From: Alphaproteobacteria bacterium
GTDB taxonomy: Bacteria; Pseudomonadota; Alphaproteobacteria; CAAHEQ01; UBA3637
DNA length: 32,977 bases
NCBI GenBank assembly: GCA_017650375.1
Contig: JAGCFA010000060.1
Coordinates: 1 to 32,977, forward strand
Direction: 5' to 3'
The position numbers were made by a program, and so were the translations under genes. The notes beneath the pieces were generated by a model. That model had not been told where the DNA came from, did not search any database, and saw only the letters and a program-made list of their open reading frames with translations. Positions 1 through 9,910 of this stretch are shown one piece after another (positions within the stretch are counted from its first letter, which is position 1; each line of letters begins with the position of its first letter).

Positions 1-791
1 CATTAGCAATGACGCTTTATGGAGATATGGATATATCTATTTTGGATGAAAAGCCATCAGGACGAACCCCCGTTATAACACGTATGATGAGTAATAAAAA
101 AATTCCTGAAATCATCCAAAAATTAAAAAGCTGGCCCAATCAGGTTTATTGGGTTTGTCCTTTGGTAGAAGAATCTGAAAAATCAGATTTAGTGGCGGTA
201 AAAGAACGTTTCAACGAGCTTAAACAAGTTTTCGAAAAAGATGTGGCTTTGATTCATGGCAAAATGAAGCTTGATGAAAAAGAAAAAACAATGGCTGATT
301 TTATTTCTGGCAAAACAAAAATTTTAGTTTCTACCACCGTTATAGAAGTGGGCGTTGACGTTCCAAATGCCTCTTTGATGATTATTGAACAAGCAGAACG
401 TTTCGGATTAGCAACATTGCATCAACTGCGAGGACGTGTCGGACGCGGGATTTTGCATTCATCTTGTTTGCTTGTATATGGGAAACTATCAGAAAATGCA
501 CGGCAACGATTGGAATTATTACGCGAAACAGAAGATGGGTTTAAAATTGCTGAAGCTGATTTACAAATGCGAGGAGCCGGTGAAATTTTAGGCTGGCGTC
601 AAAGCGGATTGCAGGAATTTAAGTTAGCTCAATTACCAGAACACACTGAATTATTAAAGCAAGCAACCATAGACGCAAAAAACATTTTAAAAGCAGATCC
701 AATCTTAGCTACAAAGCGAGGGCAGGCTCTGAGAAGTCTTTTGTATTTATTTGAAAAAGATGCTTCCATCCATACACTGAAAGCGGGGTAA
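1..791 (+). CDS. recG: ATP-dependent DNA helicase RecG, C-terminal part (5' end outside window)
   Basis: RecG remodels stalled replication forks and branches Holliday junctions. The reading frame is open to the left edge, so only about the last 263 residues are present. Visible are the tail of the helicase core (TLYGDMDIS after the missing TATPIPRT region), STTVIEVGVDVPNAS, the motif VI sequence QLRGRVGRG, and the RecG wedge-like C-terminal signature DLQMRGAGEILGWRQSGLQE. The last part (LAQLPEHTELLKQA) also fits RecG. Mfd shares this translocase, but the end GWRQSGLQEFKLAQ is RecG-type, and a full mfd is at the other end of the window. The next gene starts 2 bases after the stop, so the two are probably cotranscribed. 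The missing N-terminal wedge domain cannot be assessed. Confidence 0.93.
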   Translation, partial: LAMTLYGDMDISILDEKPSGRTPVITRMMSNKKIPEIIQKLKSWPNQVYWVCPLVEESEKSDLVAVKERFNELKQVFEKDVALIHGKMKLDEKEKTMADFISGKTKILVSTTVIEVGVDVPNASLMIIEQAERFGLATLHQLRGRVGRGILHSSCLLVYGKLSENARQRLELLRETEDGFKIAEADLQMRGAGEILGWRQSGLQEFKLAQLPEHTELLKQATIDAKNILKADPILATKRGQALRSLLYLFEKDASIHTLKAG

Positions 792-793
792 AT

Positions 794-1231
794 ATGCCAG
801 TACAATTCAAACTTCAACCAAGAACTTATACAAAACAAATGCGTAAAGAATTCGATCATAAAAGGTTGAATCGAGTCTTTGTTTTATGGCTTTATCGGTC
901 AGGACAACTGGATAAATATGTGCGAGAAATCAATTTGGCCAGAGCTGCTCGTGGTTTAATTCCGCATGGATTCGATATTCATCATATTGTGCCGTTATCT
1001 GGTGGCGGGACAAATCGGCTATCAAACCTTTGTTTAATCGAAAAAAGTCTGCATAAATTTATCAATAAAAATTGTTTTGATCCCGTTTTGAAGAATATTC
1101 AAGAAGGAGAAACTGTCATCATTCCTGTTCCGGATTTTGGTCGCATTGCCTTTCGCCAACAGTACGCTTCGTGGATTAACGAGATTTTGGAAAACAAAAA
1201 AACTTGTAAAAATAAAACTTTTGTGGTATAA
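794..1231 (+). CDS. small HNH endonuclease-family protein
   Basis: A 145-residue protein with a compact HNH (beta-beta-alpha metal) motif: DIHHIVPLSGGG at residues 61-72, N78 in LSNLCLI and H87 in LHKFI. H63/H64, N78 and H87 are the expected metal-binding and catalytic positions. No zinc-binding CxxC pairs and no other domain are visible. The N-terminal 60 residues are basic and could bind DNA. The ATG lies 2 bases after the recG stop, so translation is probably coupled. No toxin delivery domain, immunity gene or restriction partner is nearby. It could be a domesticated nuclease working with RecG or a stray homing-type HNH; the sequence does not decide. The TATAAT box of the next gene overlaps its stop codon. 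Confidence 0.75.
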   Translation: MPVQFKLQPRTYTKQMRKEFDHKRLNRVFVLWLYRSGQLDKYVREINLARAARGLIPHGFDIHHIVPLSGGGTNRLSNLCLIEKSLHKFINKNCFDPVLKNIQEGETVIIPVPDFGRIAFRQQYASWINEILENKKTCKNKTFVV

Positions 1232-1232
1232 T
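1204..1232 (+). promoter_or_regulatory. promoter of the giant prepilin-like gene
   Basis: TTGTAA (1204-1209), a 17-base spacer and a perfect TATAAT (1227-1232). It lies in the 3' end of the HNH gene, so the surface protein can be transcribed independently of recG. The expected start near 1239 leaves a short leader containing the AAAGGAGG ribosome-binding site. Confidence 0.7.
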
Positions 1233-1262
1233 AGTGGGAATTTTTCCATAAAGGAGGATTAT

Positions 1263-4200
1263 ATGAGCAAAAAACATTCTGAATCCGGTCGTAGCTTATT
1301 AGAAATTGTCGTTGTTTTAGGCATCGTTGCTTTATTGATGATTATCACTTCATTGGGATATAGTTTCATTTCATTAAAGTATCGTGAAAAAGAATCTGTC
1401 AAGCAGGTATCCGAATTGGCGGTGCGTTATAAATTGAATCCCGTTAAACCAAAAGAAGGTAAAAAAAGAATCCCCCTTAAAACAATCTATCCGGAAGCTG
1501 TTTTAACCGAAGCTAGTGAAGCTTTAGTAACACCAGATACAACATCAACACGCGTTTATTTGCAACCATATGAGGAAACATCTGCTTTCAGTATCGTTGT
1601 CAATCAAACTTTACCAGGGACATGTGAAGAGTTATTGGAAAGCGGCGAATACGATATGGTCGTGTTTAAAGAAGGAGTATCCATTGAAGAGGCTTTAACT
1701 ACCCAAGGCGAAACAGAAAAAAACGCTTTCAGTCGGGATTATTTAATGAGCCCTGAAGGCAAGGAATTAATTCAAAAAATATGTGCACAAGAAAAAGAAA
1801 CAAAAAAAGTTACCGGTTTAGGATTGGTCTTTGACAAGCGCTGTCCTGGATTAGGAAAGAGCTTTTGGTACAGAGGTCAATGTTGGAACTGCCCCATTAC
1901 ACAGGTACAAGATATTCATGGTGCTTGTTGTTCTTCCTTGAATGAATGTGGTGTCTGCCGTTGTCCTAATGGTGCTTGTAAAACAGAAACAAAAACTTGT
2001 GTGGAATGTGTTAACGATGCTAATTGTGCCAATAATTCAAAAGGACATAGGTGTGACACAACAACAAACAAATGTGTTTCCTGTCTTGCAGATAGCGATT
2101 GTGCGGAAGGATCTTATTGTACATCCGGTCATACCTGCGTCCAATGTGATACGTTGGACGAAAAAAAACATCTGCTTTGGAATTCCAAAACTGATGAATG
2201 TGAATGTGCTAAACCTTTGTTAGCTCTTGGGCAAGACTGTGAAGAGGAGACAAATTGTTGTGGCACGGGTTTAACATGCCATGAGGGTATTTGTAATGAA
2301 TGTTGGGAACACAAAGGCCCACAACCAAAAGTAGGCGCATGTAATAGTGCTGATTTCCCTATTTGTAAACCAACTGGAAATGGTGCAAATAAATGTGAAA
2401 GATGCCCTCAAACACCAACCGCTATTGGTGACGAATGCTACGAAGTATGTGGAGGTTGTTCTGCAGCTGTCAATTTGACTTGCGATACAACACGAAATCA
2501 ATGTGTTTGCAGTGACAATTTACATTGGAATGGTGTACGTTGCGTCGAATGTACTGAAAATAGCCATTGCCCCACTGGAACAACTTGTAGTGTCACTGGT
2601 TCCTGTGAAGGCTGTACAGCTAATTCTTCCTGCCCCAGTTGCCAGGCTTTAGATCCGACAAAGCCGTATTGGGATGGAACAAAGTGTATCGAATGTTTCG
2701 CAAATGGACCAGAAGGCGGATGTGTCGATCCAACAAAACCACGTTGTAATTTGACAACAAATGTTTGCGAACCTTGTCCGACTACTGCTCCAAATTGGGA
2801 TGGAACAAAGTGTGTTGAATGCGTCAACAACAGTCATTGTCCTGTAGGAAAAACATGTGATATAACAAATTCTTGCAAAGACTGCGCAATCAATTCTTCC
2901 TGCCCCAGTTGTCTGGCTTTAGATCCGACAAAGCCGTATTGGGATGGAACAAAGTGTATCGAATGTTTCGCAAATGGACCAGAAGGCGGATGTGTCGATC
3001 CAACAAAGCCACGTTGTAATTTGACAACAAATGTTTGTGAACCTTGTCCGACTACTGCTCCAAATTGGGATGGAACAAAGTGTGTTGAATGTTCAGAACC
3101 AAGCCATTGCCCTGCGGGTAAAACTTGTAATAGTTCAAATTCTTGTGAAGATTGCGCAATCAATTCTTCCTGCCCCAGTTGTCTGGCCCTGGATCCTGAA
3201 AAACCATATTGGGATGGAACCCAATGTATTGGGTGTTCTGCAAATGGACCAGCCGGTGGTTGTACTGAAGAAAAACCTGTATGTAATAAAGAGACAAAAG
3301 TTTGTGAACCTTGTCCAGCAGAAACACCTAACTGGAACGGATTGCGGTGTTTGGAATGTTTTTCTCACAGTCATTGTGCTGATCGAACAGATGGGCGCGT
3401 AACTTGTGATATCAACAGTCATATGTGTATTGAATGTCCGGATAATGCTTCCGGTGTACCGACAGATCAACGTATTGGTTTAACGGCATGTTATTGTCGT
3501 CCTGGTTATGTCGTCAACAGCATCGGTACAAAATGTGTTGAAAATTGCTTTTCCGATGTTGACTGCGCAGGCCGGACGGATGGAAGCACCTCATGCGATC
3601 TACAAACACATCGTTGTGTAAGCTGTCCAGAAGGATACTTCATGGAAAATGGTTCATGTAAGACCTGTGGAACAGACAGAAATTGCGTTTGTAACCGTTA
3701 TGGTTTATCCCCTTGGACAGCCGGAGCTAGTTGTGGAAAAGGGAAAAGCTTATATGTCACATTCGAAGGATATTTAATCTTGGATAAAGATGTAACAGAA
3801 ATCGGTCAAGGTCAAGGCTGTCGCACGGGAACATTGACTTTGACTTCTGAAGAAACAGGGGAAGTTTTCACAATTCCCGCGAAAGGGTATTCCGATGCAT
3901 ATAAACCATTCAAAGTTAACTTGAAAAAAGGTGTCTATAAAGCCGTCCTTCAGACAAATCATGCAAAAGGGATGGAATTTTGTTATCCATCTTATGATTC
4001 CAATTTGGGATATGCAGCAATGTGTACAGGAAAATACTATAAGGTCTGCCCTAAAGGAACTTTCTTAGATACCGGATCAAATATGTGTGTTAATTGCTTA
4101 AGTGACTATGGCACTGGAGAAGAAGGAGCTTGTGCTAATTTATCAAAACCATGGTGCAATCCGTCCAGCAATTCTTGCGAAGCTTGCTCGGCCAATAAAC

Positions 4201-5006
4201 CTTATTGGAACACAGCACGACGTGAATGCGTGGAATGTATGTCAGATGCTCATTGCGCTAATCGGACAGACGGAAAAACCATTTGCGATACATCTACAAA
4301 CCTTTGTTTCCCCAAAAATAATCCATATCATCTGGGGCAAACGATTTTTGAATCTGAAACACCAAACACATATTATGTGAACCTCTATCCAGGAATCTAT
4401 GACATAGTCATTGTTGGTGCCGGTGGTGGAAACCGTGGTATTCGTGAAAAGCATAATCATAACTCTGGTACGGGTGCTAGCGGTGGTTCTGGGGCTGGTT
4501 TTGTCGGAACAATTACTGTTACTAAAGCTAAAAATAACGTAGCCGTTCATGTTGGAAAAGGTGGAAAATATAAGTTCACTGACCAGTGTTGCGTTGGTGA
4601 AAAAGCAACAGATGGAGAAGCTTCAAGCATTTCTGGAATTATTTCTTGTCCTGGTGGAATGGCAGGAAGTGTTCAGAGCGACTATAATCAAGCTACTGCT
4701 GGTACGGGCGGATCTGCATGTACTATTTCAGGCAAGGTTGTTTCAAGCTTAATAAAAAAAGCAGGATCAACAGGTCATACTGGTTCTGCTAAGAAATCAG
4801 GTAATCTGACGGCTGTTCCTGGAACGACATCCGTTGTCAGCAACTTTGTTCCCAATAACAATGGGGGTACTCCAGGATTCTGTGCCGGATGGTGGATGAA
4901 TGGGATGTATGAAGCGGGTCAACACAGTTGTGGTAGTGGTTTAACGAATACTTCCATGACAGATAGTCCTTCTGGATACGTTAAGATTATCTATAAAGGT
5001 AATTAG
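1263..5006 (+). CDS. giant prepilin-like, Cys-rich repeat surface protein with Gly-rich C-terminus
   Basis: A 1247-residue protein. The start at 1263 is chosen because AAAGGAGG precedes it by a few bases; the longer frame from 1137 overlaps the HNH gene. Residues 1-30 are a type IV prepilin leader: a short basic stretch, then ESG|RSLLEIVVVLGIVALL, with Gly at -1, Glu at +5 and a hydrophobic helix, but Arg instead of Phe at +1. Residues about 30-190 resemble a pseudopilin-like body. Residues about 195-825 are very Cys-rich, EGF-like or keratin-like repeats built on W(D/N)GT(K/R)C(I/V)EC and (R)TDGxxxCD motifs, including 270-bp tandem repeats. Residues about 828-910 form a beta-rich spacer, followed by more Cys modules. 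Residues from about 1020 are a Gly-rich domain (VGAGGG, GTGASGGSGAG, HVGKGGKY) like those of adhesin or tail-tip proteins. An envelope-anchored adhesin or minor-pilin tip is likely; the function is inferred. Confidence 0.8.
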   Translation: MSKKHSESGRSLLEIVVVLGIVALLMIITSLGYSFISLKYREKESVKQVSELAVRYKLNPVKPKEGKKRIPLKTIYPEAVLTEASEALVTPDTTSTRVYLQPYEETSAFSIVVNQTLPGTCEELLESGEYDMVVFKEGVSIEEALTTQGETEKNAFSRDYLMSPEGKELIQKICAQEKETKKVTGLGLVFDKRCPGLGKSFWYRGQCWNCPITQVQDIHGACCSSLNECGVCRCPNGACKTETKTCVECVNDANCANNSKGHRCDTTTNKCVSCLADSDCAEGSYCTSGHTCVQCDTLDEKKHLLWNSKTDECECAKPLLALGQDCEEETNCCGTGLTCHEGICNECWEHKGPQPKVGACNSADFPICKPTGNGANKCERCPQTPTAIGDECYEVCGGCSAAVNLTCDTTRNQCVCSDNLHWNGVRCVECTENSHCPTGTTCSVTGSCEGCTANSSCPSCQALDPTKPYWDGTKCIECFANGPEGGCVDPTKPRCNLTTNVCEPCPTTAPNWDGTKCVECVNNSHCPVGKTCDITNSCKDCAINSSCPSCLALDPTKPYWDGTKCIECFANGPEGGCVDPTKPRCNLTTNVCEPCPTTAPNWDGTKCVECSEPSHCPAGKTCNSSNSCEDCAINSSCPSCLALDPEKPYWDGTQCIGCSANGPAGGCTEEKPVCNKETKVCEPCPAETPNWNGLRCLECFSHSHCADRTDGRVTCDINSHMCIECPDNASGVPTDQRIGLTACYCRPGYVVNSIGTKCVENCFSDVDCAGRTDGSTSCDLQTHRCVSCPEGYFMENGSCKTCGTDRNCVCNRYGLSPWTAGASCGKGKSLYVTFEGYLILDKDVTEIGQGQGCRTGTLTLTSEETGEVFTIPAKGYSDAYKPFKVNLKKGVYKAVLQTNHAKGMEFCYPSYDSNLGYAAMCTGKYYKVCPKGTFLDTGSNMCVNCLSDYGTGEEGACANLSKPWCNPSSNSCEACSANKPYWNTARRECVECMSDAHCANRTDGKTICDTSTNLCFPKNNPYHLGQTIFESETPNTYYVNLYPGIYDIVIVGAGGGNRGIREKHNHNSGTGASGGSGAGFVGTITVTKAKNNVAVHVGKGGKYKFTDQCCVGEKATDGEASSISGIISCPGGMAGSVQSDYNQATAGTGGSACTISGKVVSSLIKKAGSTGHTGSAKKSGNLTAVPGTTSVVSNFVPNNNGGTPGFCAGWWMNGMYEAGQHSCGSGLTNTSMTDSPSGYVKIIYKGN
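2622..3431 (+). repeat. three tandem 270-bp (90-residue) repeats inside the surface protein gene
   Basis: Copies begin at 2622, 2892 and 3162, each with AATTCTTCCTGCCCCAGTTG. Copies 1 and 2 are almost identical at the DNA level over their first 200 bases (2622-2821 and 2892-3091). The third copy is clearly related but diverged. Each 90-residue unit starts NSSCPSC and holds PYWDGTKCIEC, a CxxxTxxVCEPC segment and NWDGTKCVEC. The period is a multiple of three, so copy-number change would keep the frame. Confidence 0.9.
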
Positions 5007-5023
5007 AATCCTTTTTAAGAAAG

Positions 5024-5052
5024 AAAACAGCCCCAATATTGGGGCTGTTTTT
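5024..5052. terminator. bidirectional rho-independent terminator between convergent genes
   Basis: Stem AAAACAGCCCC / GGGGCTGTTTT (5024-5034 and 5041-5051) around AATATT, followed by T on the plus strand and by a T-rich tract on the minus strand. The stop codon of the minus-strand hemerythrin gene (5051-5053) lies in the plus-strand U tract. Confidence 0.9.
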
Positions 5053-5488
5053 AATAATTCATCCGAGGAGGAAGATGTCTTAAACGTACCAAATAAGGCT
5101 TGATAGGTTTATCTCGAGAAATGACGTGTCCCAGAAACCATACGCTTAAAAAAGCAATTGTTTTTTGAGCAATTTCAAATTTAGGACCACGGTCAACCAT
5201 TTTTTCATACTTTTGGCGAAATGAAGAGATATTTTTGATGAACAGTTGATGACTGACAATATGTTCTTCTAGTTCAGGATAGTTAATGCGTTCCATAATG
5301 TCTTCTTCGTGAGAAAAATGGTTGCGTACATAGTCATAGCAGGCTTCAAACATATGGTCTATTTTGGCAATATCCCGTTCCCGCAATCCTTCTGAGGCTT
5401 TGTTGATTTCTTCCAAAAACGCTTTGTGTTCATCATCCAAGGGCGGATAATTCAAGCTCATTTGTTCCCGCCAAGATAAAACTGCCAT
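5051..5488 (-). CDS. bacteriohemerythrin (O2-binding non-haem diiron protein)
   Basis: A four-helix-bundle diiron protein that binds O2 reversibly and is thought to store, carry or sense it. The seven ligands are visible in order: His in LDDEHK, His and Glu in NHFSHEE, two His in EEHIVSHQLF, and His and Asp in WFLGHVISRD. At 145 residues it is a single-domain form without an attached signalling domain. The start at 5488 (MAVLSW) is chosen because AAAGGGGG precedes it; an upstream in-frame ATG at 5536 lies inside ychF. It follows ychF by 19 bases on the same strand, so it is probably in its operon, and both end at the shared terminator. The C-terminus (RLRHLPPRMNY) is basic. Confidence 0.92.
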   Translation of the reverse strand: MAVLSWREQMSLNYPPLDDEHKAFLEEINKASEGLRERDIAKIDHMFEACYDYVRNHFSHEEDIMERINYPELEEHIVSHQLFIKNISSFRQKYEKMVDRGPKFEIAQKTIAFLSVWFLGHVISRDKPIKPYLVRLRHLPPRMNY

Positions 5489-5507
5489 TTTTCCCCCTTT
5501 CGTTTTT

Positions 5508-6608
5508 TTAGGTATTGAACAGAAAGTGTACAACATCTCCGTCTTGCATTATATAACTTTTTCCTTCCTGACGCAAGAGGCCTTTTTCACGTGCTCCAGA
5601 TTCACCCTGACACGCAATATAATCTTTGTAAGAAACCACTTCAGCCCGAATGAATCCGCGTTCAAAATCACTGTGGATAATGCCGGCGGCCTGAGGGGCC
5701 AAAATCCCCTTATGCATGGTCCAAGCATGTGATTCCTTGGGACCCGATGTAAAGAAAGTTTCCAGCCCTAATAACTGATAGCCCGCCTTAATAATGCGTG
5801 CTAAGCCCGTTTCCTTTAATCCTAAAGTTTCCAAGAATTCCCCTTGTTCAGATAAAGGCAATTGTGCAATTTCTTGTTCAATGCTGGCAGAAATGATAAC
5901 AGCGGAATTGCCTTGTTTTGTGGCCATTTCCTCAACTTGTTTTGAAAATTCATTTCCTGTAGCAGCAGATCCTTCGTCCACGTTGCACACATAAAGCACC
6001 GGTTTCCCTGTCAATAATCCCAGCTGATTGAATAATTTCAGGGCATCTGCATCTTCTGGTTTTGCCACACGCGCCGGCTTTCCATCCTGTAAAGCCTTTA
6101 ATACAGGTTCCATCACGGCAACCCAAGCTTTTGATTCTTTATCACCAGCCTGCGCTTTTTTCTGAATAGGAACGATCCGTTTTTCCATGGATTCCAAATC
6201 AGCTAACATCAATTCTGTTTCAACAGTTTCAGCATCTCGAATAGGATTGACAGACCCTTCCACATGTACCACATTGGGATCTTCGAAACAGCGCAAAACG
6301 TGGATAATAGCATCCACTTCGCGAATATTGGCTAAAAATTGATTACCCAGTCCTTCGCCCTTGCTGGCCCCGCGCACAAGCCCTGCAATATCCACAAACT
6401 CTAACTGAGTGGGAACAATCTTTTCAGCTTTATCAATTTTTTGCAATTCATCCAAACGACTATCCGGCACAGCAACACGCCCGACATTTGGTTCAATTGT
6501 ACAAAACGGATAGTTCGCCGCCTGTGCATTGACAGTAGCGGTTAGCGCATTAAACAAAGTTGATTTCCCGACGTTCGGTAATCCCACAATTCCACAATTA
6601 AATCCCAT
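5508..6608 (-). CDS. ychF: redox-regulated ATPase YchF (Obg-family P-loop protein)
   Basis: A universally conserved P-loop protein that binds the ribosome and prefers ATP to GTP; linked to oxidative stress responses. At 366 residues it is of usual length. Visible are the Walker A sequence [14 protein letters not shown] near the N-terminus, [14 protein letters not shown], the switch II sequence [20 protein letters not shown], the altered G4 motif NVDE typical of YchF in place of NKxD, and the C-terminal TGS domain with [23 protein letters not shown]. The start at 6608 (MGFNCGIVG) fits the family; an ATG at 6647 would add 13 unlikely residues. It has its own promoter and is followed by the hemerythrin gene. 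Confidence 0.96.
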   Translation of the reverse strand: MGFNCGIVGLPNVGKSTLFNALTATVNAQAANYPFCTIEPNVGRVAVPDSRLDELQKIDKAEKIVPTQLEFVDIAGLVRGASKGEGLGNQFLANIREVDAIIHVLRCFEDPNVVHVEGSVNPIRDAETVETELMLADLESMEKRIVPIQKKAQAGDKESKAWVAVMEPVLKALQDGKPARVAKPEDADALKLFNQLGLLTGKPVLYVCNVDEGSAATGNEFSKQVEEMATKQGNSAVIISASIEQEIAQLPLSEQGEFLETLGLKETGLARIIKAGYQLLGLETFFTSGPKESHAWTMHKGILAPQAAGIIHSDFERGFIRAEVVSYKDYIACQGESGAREKGLLRQEGKSYIMQDGDVVHFLFNT

Positions 6609-6635
6609 TTTATAAGCCTTTCTTTTATTGAGGTT

Positions 6636-6664
6636 ATTATCGTACAAAATAATTTTTTTTTCAA
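6636..6664 (-). promoter_or_regulatory. promoter of ychF
   Basis: On the minus strand TTGAAA (6659-6664), a 17-base spacer and GATAAT (6636-6641), between the eno terminator and the ychF start at 6608. Confidence 0.6.
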
Positions 6665-6686
6665 GAAGTTTTTTTAATAAAGATTT

Positions 6687-6714
6687 AAAAAAGCCCCTTG
6701 ATTAAAGGGGCTTT
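6687..6714 (-). terminator. rho-independent terminator of eno
   Basis: Read on the minus strand, AAAGCCCCTT and AAGGGGCTTT (arms 6705-6714 and 6690-6699) form a 10-bp stem around 5 bases and are followed by a run of T (TTTTTT). It separates eno from ychF. Confidence 0.9.
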
Positions 6715-6734
6715 CATTTTTCGGATTTAACCGA

Positions 6735-8045
<1,311 letters not shown>

Positions 8046-8056
8046 TTAAGCAAATG

Positions 8057-8437
8057 TTAATAGCGCTGATTTTGCACCATTTTTCTTGAAATTGCAAGAG
8101 ATTTTTGCGGATGCAAACAAACCATTTCTTCAAATTTTTGTCTTTCATTGTCTGATAAATACGTGTAAGCATTCAGAACCTTGATATACGGGATAAGAAG
8201 CTGCTTATTTTTAATTCTAGAATACGACATATATTCAGGGTAATAAGATAAATCTCCCGATAAAAAATTGCTTAAATTTTGAGCTATTTCCAAAGATAAA
8301 CTCCCAGCATCCGATGATTTTTCAGCTCTTTTTCGTGCATAGGAATTAAATTTATAAATAAAAAATGCTCTATCTCTAAAAGTTAACTTCTGCATTTTTT
8401 GAGCAAATTTTCTAAAACAAACAATTCTATTTTCCAT
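8057..8437 (-). CDS. hypothetical protein, 126 residues
   Basis: I do not recognise this protein. It is basic and appears helical, with no signal peptide, membrane segment or Cys motif. The start at 8437 has AAGGAAAAGG upstream. It sits between an unknown gene of 177 residues and eno, in a region otherwise made of core metabolic genes. Its C-terminus (LSDNERQKFEEMV) resembles SLDERKAFNDAV of the 177-residue neighbour, and both have a shared pattern of a Leu-rich segment, a helix with FxxK and YxxxxA, and a C-terminal basic tail. This suggests two diverged copies of one family. Its codon use is more AT-rich than that of eno and tpiA. Confidence 0.65.
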   Translation of the reverse strand: MENRIVCFRKFAQKMQKLTFRDRAFFIYKFNSYARKRAEKSSDAGSLSLEIAQNLSNFLSGDLSYYPEYMSYSRIKNKQLLIPYIKVLNAYTYLSDNERQKFEEMVCLHPQKSLAISRKMVQNQRY

Positions 8438-8549
8438 TTTTCCTTTTCCTTATTAATTTTTTATCAACATTCTTTTTGAAAAAAACAAGTTTTCAAGTGC
8501 CTATGTACCATTTTAGTCAAAGCTTCTGATTTTTTTCACAATATTTTCT

Positions 8550-9083
8550 TTATCTTGACCTGTATGAAAGGGTCATCCTTTTCAGAGTTCCTTCATTGAA
8601 TAAAACAGCATCATTGAAAGCCTTTCTTTCATCCAAGGATGCATTATTATAACTTCCAATAACTGCGTAATAACGTCGATTTTGTTCCGGCGTAATCAGT
8701 TTAATCAGTTTGTGGTCTGTTGTTTCCTTTAAAATAGCCTTCGTTTCCACCAAATTTCTGCCCTCATCCAACAATAAAACAGCAGAAAGCAGAAATTGGC
8801 GTAAGGCAGAATTTGCCTTTCCTACAGTATCATCAACGTCTTCTCTTTTTCCCCCGCTTCCACAAAAGGACATCAGTCTTAATCCCCTGGCTTCGTGCAA
8901 TACATATTGCTTCATTTTATCCAATAAAAATATTTTAGATTCAACGGGCAGAGGGGAAAATTGTTTACGAAAAACATTTAGAATTTTTTTCCCTGCTTCC
9001 GATGCAGAGGGCGGAATTGAAATGTATTGTTCCGCAAAAGCATCCATTTGCTTTGGATTCATTCTTGGTTCTTGAGAAATCAT
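8550..9083 (-). CDS. hypothetical protein, 177 residues
   Basis: I do not recognise this protein. It is soluble by appearance and mostly helical, with a central FCGSGGKREDVDD stretch that is probably a loop, and a basic C-terminus. It starts 2 bases after the kdsA stop, and its ribosome-binding site (AGAAAGGAT) lies across the end of kdsA, so it is cotranslated with kdsA. The C-terminal LDERKAFNDAVLFNEG resembles the end of the 126-residue protein downstream. A 112-base gap with no clear terminator separates the two. A role in KDO synthesis cannot be inferred from position alone. Confidence 0.65.
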   Translation of the reverse strand: MISQEPRMNPKQMDAFAEQYISIPPSASEAGKKILNVFRKQFSPLPVESKIFLLDKMKQYVLHEARGLRLMSFCGSGGKREDVDDTVGKANSALRQFLLSAVLLLDEGRNLVETKAILKETTDHKLIKLITPEQNRRYYAVIGSYNNASLDERKAFNDAVLFNEGTLKRMTLSYRSR

Positions 9084-9085
9084 CT

Positions 9086-9907
9086 TTATCCTTTCTTAGT
9101 GAGGTTATCCAAGTCCCGTAAACGCACTAAAACAGATTCCATATCTTTTAAAGGAATCATATTTGGTCCGTCACTGGGCGCTTTATCAGGTGTTTCATGC
9201 GTTTCAATGAAAATCCCTGAAATACCAGTCGTAATAGCCGCATTAGCTAAAACAGGAGCAAACTCACGTTGCCCACCACTGGCTCCCCCTAATCCCCCCG
9301 GTTGTTGAACAGAATGAGTCGCATCAAAAATAACCGGATATCCCGTTTGTTTCATTTGCGGCAGCGAACGCATATCCACCACCAAAGTGTTATATCCAAA
9401 TGATGTCCCCCGTTCTGTCAGCATAATTTTATTATTTCCAGTACTTTCAATTTTAGCCACTACATTTTTCATATCCCATGGGGCCAAAAATTGACCTTTT
9501 TTTACATTAATGGCACGTCCCGTACGACCTGCTGCCAATAATAAATCTGTTTGGCGACAAAGAAAAGCCGGAATCTGTAAAATATCCAAAACCTCTCCTG
9601 CTACGGCACATTGATAAGGTTCGTGCACATCGGTCAAGCAGGCACACCCCACTTTTTCTTTAATATCAGCAAAGGCCTGAATCCCAGCGCTTAAGCCCAT
9701 CCCGCGAATACCGTTAACACTGGTGCGATTTGCCTTATCAAACGAGGCTTTGAATACGAAAGGAATACCCAATTTTTCTGTTAATTCCTTTAAAGCTAAA
9801 GCCATTTCCATCCCGTGCTGGGTCGATTCCATTTGACAAGGACCAGCAATCAAAACGAAGGGCGTATCGTTTGAAAAAACGATTTCTTTTACTTTCACAT
9901 CTGTCAT
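9086..9907 (-). CDS. kdsA: 3-deoxy-8-phosphooctulonate synthase (KDO-8-P synthase)
   Basis: Condenses phosphoenolpyruvate with arabinose 5-phosphate to give KDO 8-phosphate, the first committed step toward the inner-core sugar of lipopolysaccharide. The presence of this gene implies an LPS-type outer membrane. The 273 residues show the family's [71 protein letters not shown] and [12 protein letters not shown] blocks. The start has GAGGAG upstream, formed by the last codons of secG, three bases apart. eno, further along the strand, makes its phosphoenolpyruvate substrate. In many Alphaproteobacteria pyrG lies between secG and kdsA; here it does not. Confidence 0.97.
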   Translation of the reverse strand: MTDVKVKEIVFSNDTPFVLIAGPCQMESTQHGMEMALALKELTEKLGIPFVFKASFDKANRTSVNGIRGMGLSAGIQAFADIKEKVGCACLTDVHEPYQCAVAGEVLDILQIPAFLCRQTDLLLAAGRTGRAINVKKGQFLAPWDMKNVVAKIESTGNNKIMLTERGTSFGYNTLVVDMRSLPQMKQTGYPVIFDATHSVQQPGGLGGASGGQREFAPVLANAAITTGISGIFIETHETPDKAPSDGPNMIPLKDMESVLVRLRDLDNLTKKG

Positions 9908-9910
9908 AAT

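Noticed and set aside
2498-3163. Two similar minus-strand open frames (2498-2830 and 2834-3163) inside the surface protein gene
   Set aside because: They are antisense reflections of the 270-bp repeats; their likeness to each other comes from the repeat. They have no ribosome-binding sites, and the plus strand carries the coherent Cys-rich protein.
2622-3431. CRISPR array
   Set aside because: The repeat unit is 270 bp, coding and contiguous, without short direct repeats separated by unique spacers.
6609-6647. Upstream start for ychF adding 13 residues
   Set aside because: The added residues are not family-like, and the ATG at 6608 gives the conserved N-terminus directly before the Walker A motif.
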